Shown here: piece by piece, positions 17,456-27,984 of the stretch
Position numbering within the stretch: the stretch's first letter is position 1
Layout of the letters: each line of letters opens with the position of its first letter
Origin: Polaribacter sp. KT25b
GTDB lineage: Bacteria; Bacteroidota; Bacteroidia; Flavobacteriales; Flavobacteriaceae
Length of the DNA stretch: 64,000 nt
NCBI RefSeq assembly: GCF_900105145.1
Contig: NZ_LT629752.1
Span: forward strand, 2,504,001 to 2,568,000
Direction of reading: 5' to 3'
Notes under the pieces: model-generated
Told to the model about the DNA's origin: nothing
The model's input: only the letters and a program-made list of their open reading frames with translations
The model's database searches: none
Position numbers and translations under genes: made by a program

Positions 17456-17718
17456 ATATATTTTATTAATATTTATTCAAATTTTTAAAACAAGGCAAGA
17501 TACTAATTTCTACAGTATTTACAAACGGTTTAACCTCTGTAATTAAGCAGAGTTATCAACATTTTTTTATAATATTTAACACCTTATTATTTGCTTGATT
17601 TCCAATAGTTTTCTATATTGTTCTAACGTAGTCAAACTGTCAGTTTTATAGTATTGGCATATTTTTTGTAATTATTTATAAAAAAAAGGACTAAATTTAC
17701 ATCAATATAGAAAGAAAT

Positions 17719-20295
17719 ATGGACGATAATTTTTCACCAAAAGTTAGAGATGTAATCACTTTTAGTAAAGAAGAGGCTTTAAGATTAGGGCACGAATTTA
17801 TTGGAACTGAACATCTACTATTAGGATTAATTAGAAAAGGAGAAGGAAAAGCAATAGAAATTTTAGCAGCATTTGATGTTGATTTAAGTTTACTACGCAA
17901 AAAATTAGAGCTACTAAACCCTTCAAATCCTTCATTTATAAACACAGATAAGCCGAATTTAAGCTTAACTAGGCAGGCAGAAAAAGCTTTAAAAACAACT
18001 TTTTTAGAAGCTAAATTATACCAAAGCGAGTCTATTGATACGGCACATTTACTGCTGTGTATTCTAAGAAACGAAAATGACCCAACTACCAAGTTGATTC
18101 AAAAATATCATGTAAACTATGATGAAGCAAAAGCTTTGTATAAACAACTACATGTAGATAACTCTGAGGCAGATTTACCCTCTAACCCAATTGCAGAAAC
18201 GCCGTCGGATGATGGAGATTATGCATCAGAAAAATCAAATCCTTTTGATCAACCCCAAAAAGGTAAAAATGTAAAAAAATCTAAAACTCCGGTTTTAGAC
18301 AATTTTGGTAGAGATTTAACTGACTTGGCTGAAAGAGGCAAACTAGATCCTGTTGTTGGTCGTCAAAAAGAAATTGAACGAGTTTCTCAAATTTTAAGTC
18401 GTAGAAAGAAAAATAACCCAATGTTAATTGGAGAACCTGGCGTTGGTAAATCTGCCATTGCAGAAGGTTTGGCTTTGCGAATTATTGAAAGAAAGGTTTC
18501 TAGAATTCTGTTTGACAAACGTATTGTTTCTCTAGATTTAGCAAGCTTAGTTGCAGGCACAAAATACAGAGGTCAATTCGAAGAAAGAATGAAAGCCTTA
18601 ATGAACGAATTAGAAAAGAATGATGATATTATTCTTTTTATTGATGAAATTCATACCATAGTTGGAGCAGGTGGCGCAACTGGATCTTTAGATGCTTCTA
18701 ACATGTTAAAACCAGCTTTAGCAAGAGGCGAAATACAATGTATTGGTGCAACTACGTTGGATGAATTTAGAACTAATATCGAAAAAGATGGCGCTTTAGA
18801 ACGTCGTTTTCAAAAGGTAATTGTAGACCCAACATCCGTAGAAGAAACTATACAAATTTTACAAAATATTAAGAGCAAATATGAAGAACATCATCATGTA
18901 AATTATACAGATGATGCTATTGAAGCTTGTGTAAAATTAACGAATAGATATATGACAGACAGATACTTGCCAGACAAAGCAATTGATGCTTTAGATGAAG
19001 CTGGATCTAGAATTCATATTACAAATATTGTGGTTCCTAAACAAGTTTTAGAATTAGAAACACAACTAGAAACGATAAGAGATAACAAAACAAAAGCTGT
19101 TAACGGTCAAAAATACGAGGAAGCTGCAAAATTACGTGACGATGAGAAAAACATTGAAGCAGCTCTAAACTCTGCCCAAAAACAATGGGAAGACGATTCT
19201 AAATTAAACAGAGAAATTGTTACTGAAGATAATGTTGCAGAAGTAGTTTCTATGATGACAGGAATTCCTGTAAACAGAGTTGCAGAAGCAGAAACGCATA
19301 GATTACACGAACTGCCTTCATTAATTAAAGGTAAAGTTATTGGGCAAGACGAAGCTGTAACGAAAGTTGTAAAAGCGATTCAACGTAATAGAGTTGGATT
19401 AAAAGATCCTAATAAACCTATTGGTTCTTTTATTTTCTTAGGACAGACTGGTGTTGGTAAAACTCAATTAGCTAAAGTTTTAGCTCGTGAATTATTCGAT
19501 TCTGATGATTCTCTAATAAGAATTGATATGAGCGAATACATGGAAAAATTTGCCATTTCACGTTTAATTGGTGCGCCTCCTGGTTATGTTGGTTATGAAG
19601 AAGGTGGTCAATTAACAGAAAAAGTAAGAAGAAAACCGTATTCTGTAATTCTTTTAGATGAAATTGAAAAAGCACATCCAGATGTGTTTAATATGTTATT
19701 ACAAATTTTAGATGATGGACATATTACTGATAGTTTAGGTAGAAAAATTGATTTTAGAAATACCATAATTATTATGACTTCTAACATTGGTGCTCGTCAA
19801 TTAAAAGACTTTGGTGGCGGTGTTGGTTTTGGTACTTCTTCTAAACAAGAACAAGCCGATGCACATGCAAAATCTGTAATTGAAGGAGCTTTAAAGAAAT
19901 CTTTTGCTCCTGAATTCTTAAACAGAATAGATGATGTTATTGTATTTAATGCTTTAGAAAGAGAAAATATACATTCTATTATAGATATTGAGCTAGATAA
20001 ACTATTAAAAAGAATAGCAGATTTAGGTTACACGTTAGAGTTAAGTGAAAAAGCAAAAGATTACATAGCAGATAAAGGTTTTGACAAAAAATATGGAGCA
20101 AGGCCACTTAAAAGAGCTATTCAAAAATATATTGAAGATGCTTTAGCAGAAGAAATTGTAAACTCAAAACTTTCTGAAGGAGACACTATTTCTATGGATT
20201 TAGATGATGAGAAAAATGAACTCACCATTAAAATTAAAAAAGGCAAAAAGAAACCTGAAACAAAAACAGAGACAGAGACAGAGACAGAATCTTAA
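17719..20295 (+). CDS. clpC: ATP-dependent Clp protease ATP-binding subunit ClpC
   Basis: The 858-residue protein has the complete ClpC order: double Clp-N repeat (1-145), first AAA+ domain with Walker A GEPGVGKS (about 238) and [10 protein letters not shown], a UVR segment ([13 protein letters not shown], about 463), and second AAA+ domain with GQTGVGKT (about 574) and [13 protein letters not shown]. It unfolds substrates and feeds them to ClpP in the cytoplasm. The C-terminal end is a lysine-rich stretch followed by a short Thr-Glu repeat coded by a hexanucleotide tandem repeat. It is monocistronic with its own terminator. Confidence 0.97.
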   Translation: MDDNFSPKVRDVITFSKEEALRLGHEFIGTEHLLLGLIRKGEGKAIEILAAFDVDLSLLRKKLELLNPSNPSFINTDKPNLSLTRQAEKALKTTFLEAKLYQSESIDTAHLLLCILRNENDPTTKLIQKYHVNYDEAKALYKQLHVDNSEADLPSNPIAETPSDDGDYASEKSNPFDQPQKGKNVKKSKTPVLDNFGRDLTDLAERGKLDPVVGRQKEIERVSQILSRRKKNNPMLIGEPGVGKSAIAEGLALRIIERKVSRILFDKRIVSLDLASLVAGTKYRGQFEERMKALMNELEKNDDIILFIDEIHTIVGAGGATGSLDASNMLKPALARGEIQCIGATTLDEFRTNIEKDGALERRFQKVIVDPTSVEETIQILQNIKSKYEEHHHVNYTDDAIEACVKLTNRYMTDRYLPDKAIDALDEAGSRIHITNIVVPKQVLELETQLETIRDNKTKAVNGQKYEEAAKLRDDEKNIEAALNSAQKQWEDDSKLNREIVTEDNVAEVVSMMTGIPVNRVAEAETHRLHELPSLIKGKVIGQDEAVTKVVKAIQRNRVGLKDPNKPIGSFIFLGQTGVGKTQLAKVLARELFDSDDSLIRIDMSEYMEKFAISRLIGAPPGYVGYEEGGQLTEKVRRKPYSVILLDEIEKAHPDVFNMLLQILDDGHITDSLGRKIDFRNTIIIMTSNIGARQLKDFGGGVGFGTSSKQEQADAHAKSVIEGALKKSFAPEFLNRIDDVIVFNALERENIHSIIDIELDKLLKRIADLGYTLELSEKAKDYIADKGFDKKYGARPLKRAIQKYIEDALAEEIVNSKLSEGDTISMDLDDEKNELTIKIKKGKKKPETKTETETETES
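20266..20289 (+). repeat. Hexanucleotide tandem repeat in the 3' end of clpC
   Basis: Three perfect ACAGAG units and one near copy encode the terminal Thr-Glu repeat of ClpC. Unit gain or loss keeps the frame, so only tail length would vary. Confidence 0.8.
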
Positions 20296-20300
20296 AAAAA

Positions 20301-20333
20301 GAAAATCCCAGACGAAAGTTTGGGATTTTTTTT
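20301..20333 (+). terminator. Terminator of clpC
   Basis: AAATCCCA (20303-20310) pairs with TGGGATTT (20321-20328) followed by a long T run, six bases after the clpC stop. Confidence 0.85.
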
Positions 20334-20881
20334 ACATCAAAAAAAGGGGGTTTTTCCCCTTAGAAAATTTTGTTTTAATACCATAACTTCGTTCTGGCAA
20401 ACAGAAGTAGTAGATTCGAGTATAAAATCTTAAAACTTCAAAATTAAAATTAAAACATGATTTTTTTAGAAATTACATTATCTTATAAAGCCTTAATGAT
20501 TATTGGCACTTTTTCAACATTATCAAGCTTAGTTCTAATCTTTTTTTCAGTAAAACATTTAATAAATAAAAAAAAAAGAAAAACAAGTAATTTATGATGA
20601 ATTTTAAAATCAAAATTGGACAACTAGCTCATTACTTAGAAATAAAAAAAGCATAATAAAACAACAGAAGAATCTGGAGAAAAAAATATAGCTTTAAAAT
20701 TCTTATAAAAAAAATCCAACATTATAAAAATAGTCATTATCAATCTTATTTTTTAAATAACCACATCAATGTAAATAAAAAATTATTTACATCGGATAAA
20801 TTAATTCTATTGGAAGCATACTTTCTCCATTTATATTTGGCATTTCCTAACAAGAAAACACACAACTATATATACAAAAAC
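20334..20881. other. Mostly non-coding stretch between clpC and hutH
   Basis: Apart from the tentative 46-residue gene at 20457, this holds hairpins: AAGGGG/CCCCTT near 20343-20361, TTCTG/CAGAA near 20392-20408, and a perfect 10-base stem ATGTAAATAA/TTATTTACAT (20769-20792) downstream of hutH. A 20-codon frame (20594-20656) overlaps the end of the 46-codon one at ATGA. Nothing else is recognised. Confidence 0.4.
20457..20597 (+). CDS. Possible small membrane protein, 46 aa
   Basis: An ATG frame of 46 codons encodes a polar start, one hydrophobic helix (ALMIIGTFSTLSSLVLIFFSV, residues 12-32 with small breaks) and a lysine-rich cytoplasmic-type tail. This is the layout of many short membrane proteins and the positive tail fits orientation rules. 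A second tiny frame of 20 codons begins in the overlapping ATGA, suggesting coupled translation. There is no recognised family, and such frames also arise by chance in AT-rich DNA. Confidence 0.3.
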   Translation: MIFLEITLSYKALMIIGTFSTLSSLVLIFFSVKHLINKKKRKTSNL

Positions 20882-22390
20882 TTACTCAAACAACTCTAAA
20901 CTATCAATTTCTAAAGAAGTAATAAAATCAGAAGCAATTGCAATATCACAATGTAGCACTCTATCTTCATCTACAATTGTAACTTCTTGCCTAAACATAC
21001 TTACAATACTTTCCAAAAAAGGAGAACTTTTTCCGTTTGCAAAACTTAAAGCTTGTGAAGCTGTAAACAATTCTATTGCTAAAATAGTTTGTAAATTATC
21101 AACTACTTTTTTACACTTTGTGGCAGCATTTGCGCCCATAGAAACATGATCTTCTTGTCCGTTACTAGACTCAATAGAATCTACACTTGCAGGCGTTGCG
21201 TATTGTTTATTTTGACTTACAATACTTGCTGCTGTGTATTGTGGAATCATAAAACCTGAATTTAATCCGGGATTTGAAATCAAAAAAGGTGGCAAATGTC
21301 TGTGACCAGAAACTAATTGATACGTTCTTCTTTCTGATATGTTTCCTAATTCTGATAATGCAATTGCTAAAAAATCTAATCCTAACGCCAAAGGTTGCCC
21401 ATGAAAATTACCACCAGAAATAATCTCATCTTCATCTACAAAAATATTAGGATTGTCTGTAACAGAATTTATTTCCGTTAAAAAAGTTTTGGTTACAAAC
21501 TTTATAGTATCTTTTGTTGCGCCATGAACTTGCGGCATACATCTAAAAGAATACGGATCTTGTACATGTTGCTTTTCTTGCTCAATTAGCTCACTATCTT
21601 CCAATAAATCTTTAATTCTTTTCGCCGTTTTTATTTGTCCGTTATGTGGTCTTGCAAAATGAATTAACTCGTTAAAAGGCTCAATTCTTCCATCAAAACC
21701 TTCTAAAGAAATTGCGCCAATTACATCTGCTAAATATGATAATTTATGCGCTTTTAAGAGGCAATAAATTCCGTATGCAGACATAAATTGTGTTCCGTTT
21801 AATAATGCTAAACCTTCTTTTGATTGCAGTTTTATTTTATCCCAAGAAAAAATCTTTAATACTTCTTCTGATGAAATTAGCTCATTTTTATAATACACTT
21901 TTCCCAAACCGATTAAAGGCAAAGATAAATGTGCTAAAGGCGATAAATCTCCAGAAGCGCCTAAAGAACCTTGTGTAAAAATTACAGGAATAATATCGTT
22001 GTTGTAAAAATCAATCAACCTATTTACAGTTGCCAATTGTACACCAGAATGACCAAAACTTAATGCCTGAATTTTAAATAAAATCATCAATTTCACAATT
22101 TCTTTTGGTACTTCATCTCCTGTACCACAAGCATGGCTCATTACTAAGTTTTCTTGTAATTTTTGTAAATTATTATCATCAATCTTTACATTATACAAAG
22201 CGCCAAAACCTGTGTTAATTCCGTAGATTGGTTTCGAAATCGATTTCGTTTTTTCATCCAAATAAGCCCTGCATTTTTCAATTTTATGAACTGCAATTTC
22301 TGATAAAGCTAATTTTTTATCCGAAGAAATAATTTCTTGAATTTTAGTTAAATCTAGAGGTTTTGTATCTATATAATGAAATATGTTCAT
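20882..22390 (-). CDS. hutH: Histidine ammonia-lyase
   Basis: The 502-residue protein has the signature GSLGASGDLSPLAHL, where Ala145-Ser146-Gly147 cyclise to the MIO cofactor, plus NGTQFMSAYG and the C-terminal SSNGQEDHVSMG segment of the aromatic amino acid lyase family. It removes ammonia from L-histidine to give urocanate, the first step of histidine breakdown. No other hut genes are adjacent, so the rest of the pathway is elsewhere. Related lyases acting on tyrosine or phenylalanine differ in the substrate pocket; the histidine assignment rests on overall similarity to HutH. It is divergent from the TlpA-like gene. Confidence 0.93.
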   Translation of the reverse strand: MNIFHYIDTKPLDLTKIQEIISSDKKLALSEIAVHKIEKCRAYLDEKTKSISKPIYGINTGFGALYNVKIDDNNLQKLQENLVMSHACGTGDEVPKEIVKLMILFKIQALSFGHSGVQLATVNRLIDFYNNDIIPVIFTQGSLGASGDLSPLAHLSLPLIGLGKVYYKNELISSEEVLKIFSWDKIKLQSKEGLALLNGTQFMSAYGIYCLLKAHKLSYLADVIGAISLEGFDGRIEPFNELIHFARPHNGQIKTAKRIKDLLEDSELIEQEKQHVQDPYSFRCMPQVHGATKDTIKFVTKTFLTEINSVTDNPNIFVDEDEIISGGNFHGQPLALGLDFLAIALSELGNISERRTYQLVSGHRHLPPFLISNPGLNSGFMIPQYTAASIVSQNKQYATPASVDSIESSNGQEDHVSMGANAATKCKKVVDNLQTILAIELFTASQALSFANGKSSPFLESIVSMFRQEVTIVDEDRVLHCDIAIASDFITSLEIDSLELFE

Positions 22391-22452
22391 GTGTTGGATA
22401 AAATTTTATCAAAAGTGCAAATTCAAAGCTGCATATACAAACGATTTTAACT

Positions 22453-22482
22453 ATTTTTCTCAGAATTAATATTTTATATTTG
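22453..22482 (+). promoter_or_regulatory. Promoter of the TlpA-like lipoprotein gene
   Basis: TATATTTG (22475-22482) fits the -7 consensus TAnnTTTG, 22 bases before the ATG at 22505. The -33 element is a T-rich TTTT (22453-22456) rather than TTTG. Confidence 0.5.
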
Positions 22483-22504
22483 TTCAAAATTTTAATATTT
22501 TATA

Positions 22505-23530
22505 ATGAAAAAAATTAGTCTTATACTTTTAGGTTTGGTGTTATTAAGTGCTTGCGGCAATAAACATCCAAAGGATTACTTATCACTTTCTGGTAAATTA
22601 GAAAACAATAAAGATTCTATTGTATCAATTGCAAATCAACTAGGAATTGTAAAAAAAATAAAAATAAATACTGATGGTGCTTTTAAAGATACTTTAAAAA
22701 TTGAAACTGGTGCTATTTATACAATTCAAACAAACAACAATAGAGCTCCTATTTATTTAAAAAATGGATATGATATTACAGTAAATGGTGATATTGAAGA
22801 TTTTATGAAAAGTTTAAAGTTTTCTGGCGAAGGTTCTTCTAACAGTAATTTTATTCTTGCGCAGATTGAAAAAAGTCAAACTCTTGGAAATCCTCAATTA
22901 ATTTTAGATTTAGAAGAAGATGCTTTTAAGAAAAAAGTGGATCAAATTAAATTTGAGTATGATAGTATTTTAAATTCTTACAGCAACTTAGATAGTACTT
23001 TATACACCACAATGCTTGCTCAAAATAAACAAATCGTTACTTATTTTAATAATGCATATAACTCAAGTAAAAATATGGGCAAAGGAATGCCATCTCCTAC
23101 TTTTGAAAATTATGCAGATATAAAAGGTGGTGTAAAATCATTATCATCATTTAAAGGCAAGTATGTTTATATTGATGTTTGGGCAACTTGGTGTGGACCT
23201 TGTATTCAACAAATACCTTATTTACAAACTTTAGAAAAAGAATATCACGGTAAAAATATTGAATTTGTAAGTATTTCTACTGATGAATCTCAAAGAAGTG
23301 GTGGTTCTTGGGAAGCTGCAGAAAAAAAATGGAGAGATTTTGTAAAGGACAGAAATATGTCTGGAGTTCAATTATGGTCTGGTCAAGATTTTTCTTTTCA
23401 ACAAGCATATCAAATTAATGCTATTCCTAGATTTATTTTAATAAATCCGGAAGGAAACATTGTAAACGCAAATGCGCCAAGACCTTCTGATCCTGCATTA
23501 AAAACTTTATTTACATCTTTAGGAATTTAG
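22505..23530 (+). CDS. TlpA-like thioredoxin-fold lipoprotein
   Basis: The 341-residue protein starts with a lipoprotein signal (MKKISLILLGLVLLSACGNK), so Cys17 should be lipidated and the protein tethered in the periplasm. Residues 25 to about 125 form the DUF4369-like N-terminal domain common before such thioredoxins, followed by a helical linker. The thioredoxin domain begins about residue 205 with the redox motif ATWCGPCIQQIP (about 228-238) and the cis-proline segment NAIPRFILI. It is likely a thiol-disulfide reductase in cytochrome maturation or periplasmic repair. It stands alone. Confidence 0.9.
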   Translation: MKKISLILLGLVLLSACGNKHPKDYLSLSGKLENNKDSIVSIANQLGIVKKIKINTDGAFKDTLKIETGAIYTIQTNNNRAPIYLKNGYDITVNGDIEDFMKSLKFSGEGSSNSNFILAQIEKSQTLGNPQLILDLEEDAFKKKVDQIKFEYDSILNSYSNLDSTLYTTMLAQNKQIVTYFNNAYNSSKNMGKGMPSPTFENYADIKGGVKSLSSFKGKYVYIDVWATWCGPCIQQIPYLQTLEKEYHGKNIEFVSISTDESQRSGGSWEAAEKKWRDFVKDRNMSGVQLWSGQDFSFQQAYQINAIPRFILINPEGNIVNANAPRPSDPALKTLFTSLGI

Positions 23531-23553
23531 TTTCTGATAGAAATTAATTAGAG

Positions 23554-23599
23554 ATAAAAAAAAGCGAAATTCTAAATTTAGAATTTCGCTTTTTTTTAT
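23554..23599. terminator. Bidirectional terminator, perfect 46-base palindrome
   Basis: Positions 23554-23576 are the exact reverse complement of 23577-23599, with GCGAAATTCTAAA as the core and A8/T8 flanks. It separates the convergent TlpA-like and accA genes. Confidence 0.9.
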
Positions 23600-23616
23600 G
23601 TTATCAATTATAAAAA

Positions 23617-24570
23617 CTACTCTTTATAAACTCCCATATTACAGTACTTATCCATTCTTTGTGCTACTAAATCTGCATCAGATAAACCTTTTAATTCTTC
23701 GAAAGCTAATACTATTTGTTTTTCTACAGCTTTAAAAGCTCCTTCTCTATTTGTATGAGCTCCACCCACTGGCTCTTTTATAATACCATCAATTAACTTT
23801 AACTTTTTCATATCAGTTCCTGTTAATTTTAATGCAGCAGCAGCTTGTTCTTTAAACTCCCAACTTCTCCATAAAATAGAAGAACAAGATTCTGGAGAAA
23901 TTACTGTATACCAAGTATTTTCCATCATATACACTCTATCTCCTACTCCAATACCAACAGCTCCACCAGATGCTCCTTCACCAATAACAACAGTTATAAT
24001 TGGTGTTTTTAAACGAGTCATTTCAAGAATATTTCTAGCAATTGCTTCACCTTGTCCACGTTCTTCTGCTTCTAAACCAGGATACGCACCAGGAGTATCT
24101 AATAAAGTAACAACAGGAATTCCAAATTTTTCTGCCATTTTCATTAAACGCAACGCTTTTCTATATCCTTCAGGATTTGCCATTCCGAAGTTTCTGAATT
24201 GACGAGTTTTAGTATTAAAGCCTTTTTGTTGACCAATAAACATAAAAGATTGATCGCCAATTTTACCTAAACCGCCAATCATTGCTTTATCATCTTTCAC
24301 ATTTCTGTCTCCATGAAGTTCCATAAAAGTGTCTCCACAAATGGCTCTTATATAATCTAAAGTATAAGGTCTGTTTGGGTGTCTAGAAAGCTGAACTCTT
24401 TGCCAAGGCGTTAAATTTTTATAAATATCTTTTCTAGCTTCTGCTAATTTTTTTTCAATTTTTTTGCAAGTTGCAGTAACGTCTACATCACTTTCTGTAC
24501 CAATAATTTCACATTTTTGAAGCTGATCTTCTAGCTCTTTTATTGGCATTTCAAAATCTAAATATTCCAT
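23617..24570 (-). CDS. accA: Acetyl-CoA carboxylase carboxyltransferase subunit alpha
   Basis: The 317-residue protein is the usual length for AccA. The N-terminal helix pair ([14 protein letters not shown]) and the crotonase-like core with [20 protein letters not shown] and [17 protein letters not shown] are diagnostic. With AccD it transfers the carboxyl group from biotin carboxyl carrier protein to acetyl-CoA to make malonyl-CoA for fatty acid synthesis. AccD, AccB and AccC are not in the window. It lies downstream of the DMT-lptG-tgt genes on the same strand after a 74-base gap and may share transcription with them. Confidence 0.97.
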   Translation of the reverse strand: MEYLDFEMPIKELEDQLQKCEIIGTESDVDVTATCKKIEKKLAEARKDIYKNLTPWQRVQLSRHPNRPYTLDYIRAICGDTFMELHGDRNVKDDKAMIGGLGKIGDQSFMFIGQQKGFNTKTRQFRNFGMANPEGYRKALRLMKMAEKFGIPVVTLLDTPGAYPGLEAEERGQGEAIARNILEMTRLKTPIITVVIGEGASGGAVGIGVGDRVYMMENTWYTVISPESCSSILWRSWEFKEQAAAALKLTGTDMKKLKLIDGIIKEPVGGAHTNREGAFKAVEKQIVLAFEELKGLSDADLVAQRMDKYCNMGVYKE

Positions 24571-24644
24571 CTTACAGTTATTTTGATATAGTTATTTGGA
24601 TTAACAAACATACTATAAATATTGCTTTTTAAAGCAAATTGAGT

Positions 24645-25559
24645 TTATTTTTTTAGTTTTGTCTTTTGTAAAAACTTCTCCTTAATTTTCGATTTATTAC
24701 TAATAACACCATTTAGCAAAACAACACCTAGTACAATACCTGCGCCTAAATAAAACTCAGGATTCATTTTTTCTTTATCTCCAAAAATAAATAACGCTAA
24801 AATAATAGCATAAATTGGTTCTAAATTTACGGTTAACATTACGGTATATGGCGATAAAAACTCCATCACTTTTACAGATGCAATAAAAGCATAAGCTGTA
24901 CAAATACTACTTAAAACAACTAAATACATCCAATCTGATTTTGATAAATCAAAAAAAGAAGCTGAAAAACTATTATTAAAAAATAGGTAAACTGTTACAA
25001 AAAGTACCCCAAATAAAAGTTGATAAAAAGAAATTCTATTTGCATCATACCTTTTGATAAAAAGACCGTTTAATACAGCAAATAATGAACCTAAAAACGA
25101 AGAGATTAATGCGTAGATAATTCCTAATTTATACTGACTTTCAAAATTAAAAATGATGTATAGACCTAAAATAACAATAAAACCGAAAATAATTTCTAGT
25201 AATTTAATTCTTCTTTTAAAAAATAATGGTTCTATAAGTGATGTAAAAAAAGCACCTGTGCTCATGGTTACTAAAGCTACAGAAACATTTGATACTTTTA
25301 TGGCTTTAAAAAAGAAAATCCAATGTGTTGCAATGACAATTCCGGTAAATAAAAATTTAATAACTCCTGTTTTATTTAAATAAAAACTTTTCTTTTTAAC
25401 AAGAAAATAAATAGCAATAAACAAAACGGCTAATCCCATTCTAAAGAAAACTAACGGAATTGCATCAATAGAAATTAATGCGCCAAGTATTGCAGTAAAT
25501 CCCCAAATAAATACAATAAGATGTAATAAGAGATAATTTTTAAGCTTATTTTCTAGCAT
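24645..25559 (-). CDS. EamA/DMT-superfamily transporter
   Basis: From the ATG at 25559 the product has 304 residues with ten hydrophobic helices in two homologous halves of five, the EamA (drug/metabolite transporter) layout, and a lysine-rich cytoplasmic end. A start at 25580 is possible. The frame overlaps the end of lptG by 14 bases, which points to coupled translation. Members export amino acids, nucleobases or similar small molecules; nothing in the sequence identifies the substrate. Confidence 0.85.
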   Translation of the reverse strand: MLENKLKNYLLLHLIVFIWGFTAILGALISIDAIPLVFFRMGLAVLFIAIYFLVKKKSFYLNKTGVIKFLFTGIVIATHWIFFFKAIKVSNVSVALVTMSTGAFFTSLIEPLFFKRRIKLLEIIFGFIVILGLYIIFNFESQYKLGIIYALISSFLGSLFAVLNGLFIKRYDANRISFYQLLFGVLFVTVYLFFNNSFSASFFDLSKSDWMYLVVLSSICTAYAFIASVKVMEFLSPYTVMLTVNLEPIYAIILALFIFGDKEKMNPEFYLGAGIVLGVVLLNGVISNKSKIKEKFLQKTKLKK

Positions 25560-26637
25560 TATAATACAGGTAAGCAGCAATTAACCCAAAAAATAAATTT
25601 GGCATCCAAACATATAATAACGAATTTACACCAGCAACAGCACCTAAAACTTCAGAAATTTTCATTAAAAAAACATACATAAACATAATACCAACTCCTA
25701 TTGCTAAATTGATTCCTGTACCTCCTCTTTTCTTTCTAAAAGCTAGGGCAACAGCAATAACTGTAAGAATGTAAGTTGCAATTGGCAAACTGGTTCTTTT
25801 ATGGAACTCTACAAAATATGCATTTAAATTTTTAACTCCTCTTTTTTCTGAAACCCTAATAAATTTTATCAATTCGTCTGATGGCATTTCTTGCGAAAGG
25901 GCCGATTTATAAATTAAATCTTTTGGTGTAAAATTAAAAACTGTGTCTATTTTATTACCAGAAAAAATACTATCTCTGTCTTTATATATTTGACGTTTTC
26001 TCCAATTATGAATTGTAAATACAGAATCTTTAGGATTAAATTTAATATTATCTGCTGCTAATTTTGATTTTAATTTTAAACCATCATAAAGCTCAGAAGA
26101 AAAATCGTAACCAGAATTTCTATCAGTATCAAACCTTCTTATAAATATATAGGTACTATCTGTTAATTGCAGGCTAAAATCATTTACATATTTTAATTCA
26201 TTTTTTTGCTTTCTACTATTTATATATTGTTTCTCAAACTTTTTTCTAACTTTACTACTATTAGGAACCACAAAATGATTCATTAAAAGCGATAATATTG
26301 TTACTAAAGTTGCACCTATAAAATAAGGGTACATAAATCTAGTAAAAGAAACTTTTGCATTTGTAATTGCAATAATTTCTGTGTTATTTGATAGTTTTGA
26401 GGTAAATAAAATTACAGCAATAAATAATGCCAAAGGCATAAATGTGTTGGTGTAATAAATAATAAAATTTACGTAATACTCATTTACAATTTGATAGAAT
26501 CCTAAATCTGCATGTTCTAAAAAGTTATCAATTTTTTCTGATATATCAATAGCAACAGCAATAGGAATCAAGATTAATAAGGTAAACAAAAATGTTACCA
26601 AAAACCGTTTTAATATGTACCAATCTATTATTTTCAA
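25546..26637 (-). CDS. lptG: LPS export permease, LptF/LptG family
   Basis: The 363-residue protein starts MKIIDWYILKRFLVTFLFTL, the conserved LptG/YjgQ opening, and has three N-terminal and three C-terminal membrane helices around a periplasmic jellyroll region (about 120-265). With LptF and the LptB ATPase it extracts lipopolysaccharide from the inner membrane and passes it to the periplasmic bridge. It follows tgt on the same strand, a pairing seen widely in Bacteroidota. Assignment to LptG rather than LptF rests on this neighbour and on the start. Confidence 0.88.
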   Translation of the reverse strand: MKIIDWYILKRFLVTFLFTLLILIPIAVAIDISEKIDNFLEHADLGFYQIVNEYYVNFIIYYTNTFMPLALFIAVILFTSKLSNNTEIIAITNAKVSFTRFMYPYFIGATLVTILSLLMNHFVVPNSSKVRKKFEKQYINSRKQKNELKYVNDFSLQLTDSTYIFIRRFDTDRNSGYDFSSELYDGLKLKSKLAADNIKFNPKDSVFTIHNWRKRQIYKDRDSIFSGNKIDTVFNFTPKDLIYKSALSQEMPSDELIKFIRVSEKRGVKNLNAYFVEFHKRTSLPIATYILTVIAVALAFRKKRGGTGINLAIGVGIMFMYVFLMKISEVLGAVAGVNSLLYVWMPNLFFGLIAAYLYYNARK

Positions 26638-26697
26638 ATTTAATTCGTTTAAACGTGTAATTATTTAATTACCTAAAGATTAAAGCGTTTAGACAAT

Positions 26698-27855
26698 CTA
26701 TAATCTTTTATCCATTTGTATTACCATTCTATCTTTCCATTCTCTAAAATCGCCAGCAATAATATGCTTTCTTGCTTCTCGAGTTAACCAAACATAAAAC
26801 CCTAAATTATGAATAGATGCAATTTGTTTTCCTAACATTTCTTTTGCGGCAAAAAGATGACGTAAATATGCTTTTGTGTAAAAAGTATCTACCCAAGTTG
26901 TACCTAGTTCATCAATTGGAGAAAAATCATCTTCCCATTTTTTATTTTTGATGTTAATGGTTCCATGAGCTGTAAATAACATTCCGTTTCTAGCATTTCT
27001 TGTTGGCATAACACAATCGAACATGTCTATACCTAACTCAATATTTTCTAAAATATTTATTGGTGTACCAACTCCCATTAGATAACGTGGTTTGTCTTCT
27101 GGTAAAATTGCTGTAACAACTTCTGTCATTGCATACATTTCTTCTGCAGGTTCACCCACAGAAAGACCACCAATAGCATTTGCTTGCTGACCAGAATTTG
27201 CAATATATTCTGCAGATTGTTGACGCAAATCTTTATACGTACTTCCTTGCACAATTGGCATAAAAGTTTGCTCAAAACCGTATTTGTACGGCACTTTATC
27301 TAAATGATTAATACATCTTTTTAACCATCTATGCGTCATATGCATAGAACGTTTTGCGTAATTATAATCGCAAGGATAAGGTGTACACTCATCAAAAGCC
27401 ATAATAATGTCTGCGCCAATTGTTCGTTGGGTTTCCATTACATTTTCTGGCGTAAAATGATGCATAGAACCATCAATATGACTTTTAAACTTTACACCTT
27501 CTTCGTTTATTTTTCTTCTTCCGGATAAAGAATATACTTGATAACCGCCAGAATCTGTTAAGATATTTCTATCCCAATTCATAAACTTATGCAAACCACC
27601 AGCTTTTTCTAAAATATCTAAACCTGGTCGTAAATATAAATGATATGTGTTTCCTAAAATAATATCAGGATTTATCTCGTTTTTTAATTCTGTTTGATGA
27701 ACTCCTTTCACAGTTCCAACAGTTCCCACAGGCATAAATATTGGTGTTTCTATTACTCCATGATCTGTAGTAATTGATCCTGCTCTTGCCTTAGATTTTG
27801 GGTCGGTAATTTTTAAGTCGAATTTCAATCGTTTAAATTTTGATGATTTTTGCAA
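26698..27855 (-). CDS. tgt: Queuine tRNA-ribosyltransferase, lacking the zinc cysteines
   Basis: The 385-residue protein has the Tgt barrel with TDSGGYQVYSLSGRRKINEEG (catalytic region around residue 102), GGLSVGEPAEEM and the nucleophile segment IDMFDCVMPTRNARNG. It swaps guanine for queuine or preQ1 at position 34 of GUN-anticodon tRNAs. Canonical bacterial enzymes bind zinc through CxCxxC plus a later His just before AYLRHL; here that stretch reads GTTWVDTFYTKAYLRHL, with no cysteine anywhere after MPTR, while the IHNLGFY His remains. I believe this is shared by relatives, but it is a visible departure. It heads the tgt-lptG-DMT group. Confidence 0.95.
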   Translation of the reverse strand: MQKSSKFKRLKFDLKITDPKSKARAGSITTDHGVIETPIFMPVGTVGTVKGVHQTELKNEINPDIILGNTYHLYLRPGLDILEKAGGLHKFMNWDRNILTDSGGYQVYSLSGRRKINEEGVKFKSHIDGSMHHFTPENVMETQRTIGADIIMAFDECTPYPCDYNYAKRSMHMTHRWLKRCINHLDKVPYKYGFEQTFMPIVQGSTYKDLRQQSAEYIANSGQQANAIGGLSVGEPAEEMYAMTEVVTAILPEDKPRYLMGVGTPINILENIELGIDMFDCVMPTRNARNGMLFTAHGTINIKNKKWEDDFSPIDELGTTWVDTFYTKAYLRHLFAAKEMLGKQIASIHNLGFYVWLTREARKHIIAGDFREWKDRMVIQMDKRL

Positions 27856-27984
27856 TTAAAATTAATTACAAAATAAAAGAATACGCATTTCTACTTCGTT
27901 CTCTCATTTATTTCATTGTTGGCAAAGATAGTATTATTTAAGAATAGAGAAATGAATTGAAGTGTTATAAAAAATGAAAAAAGT

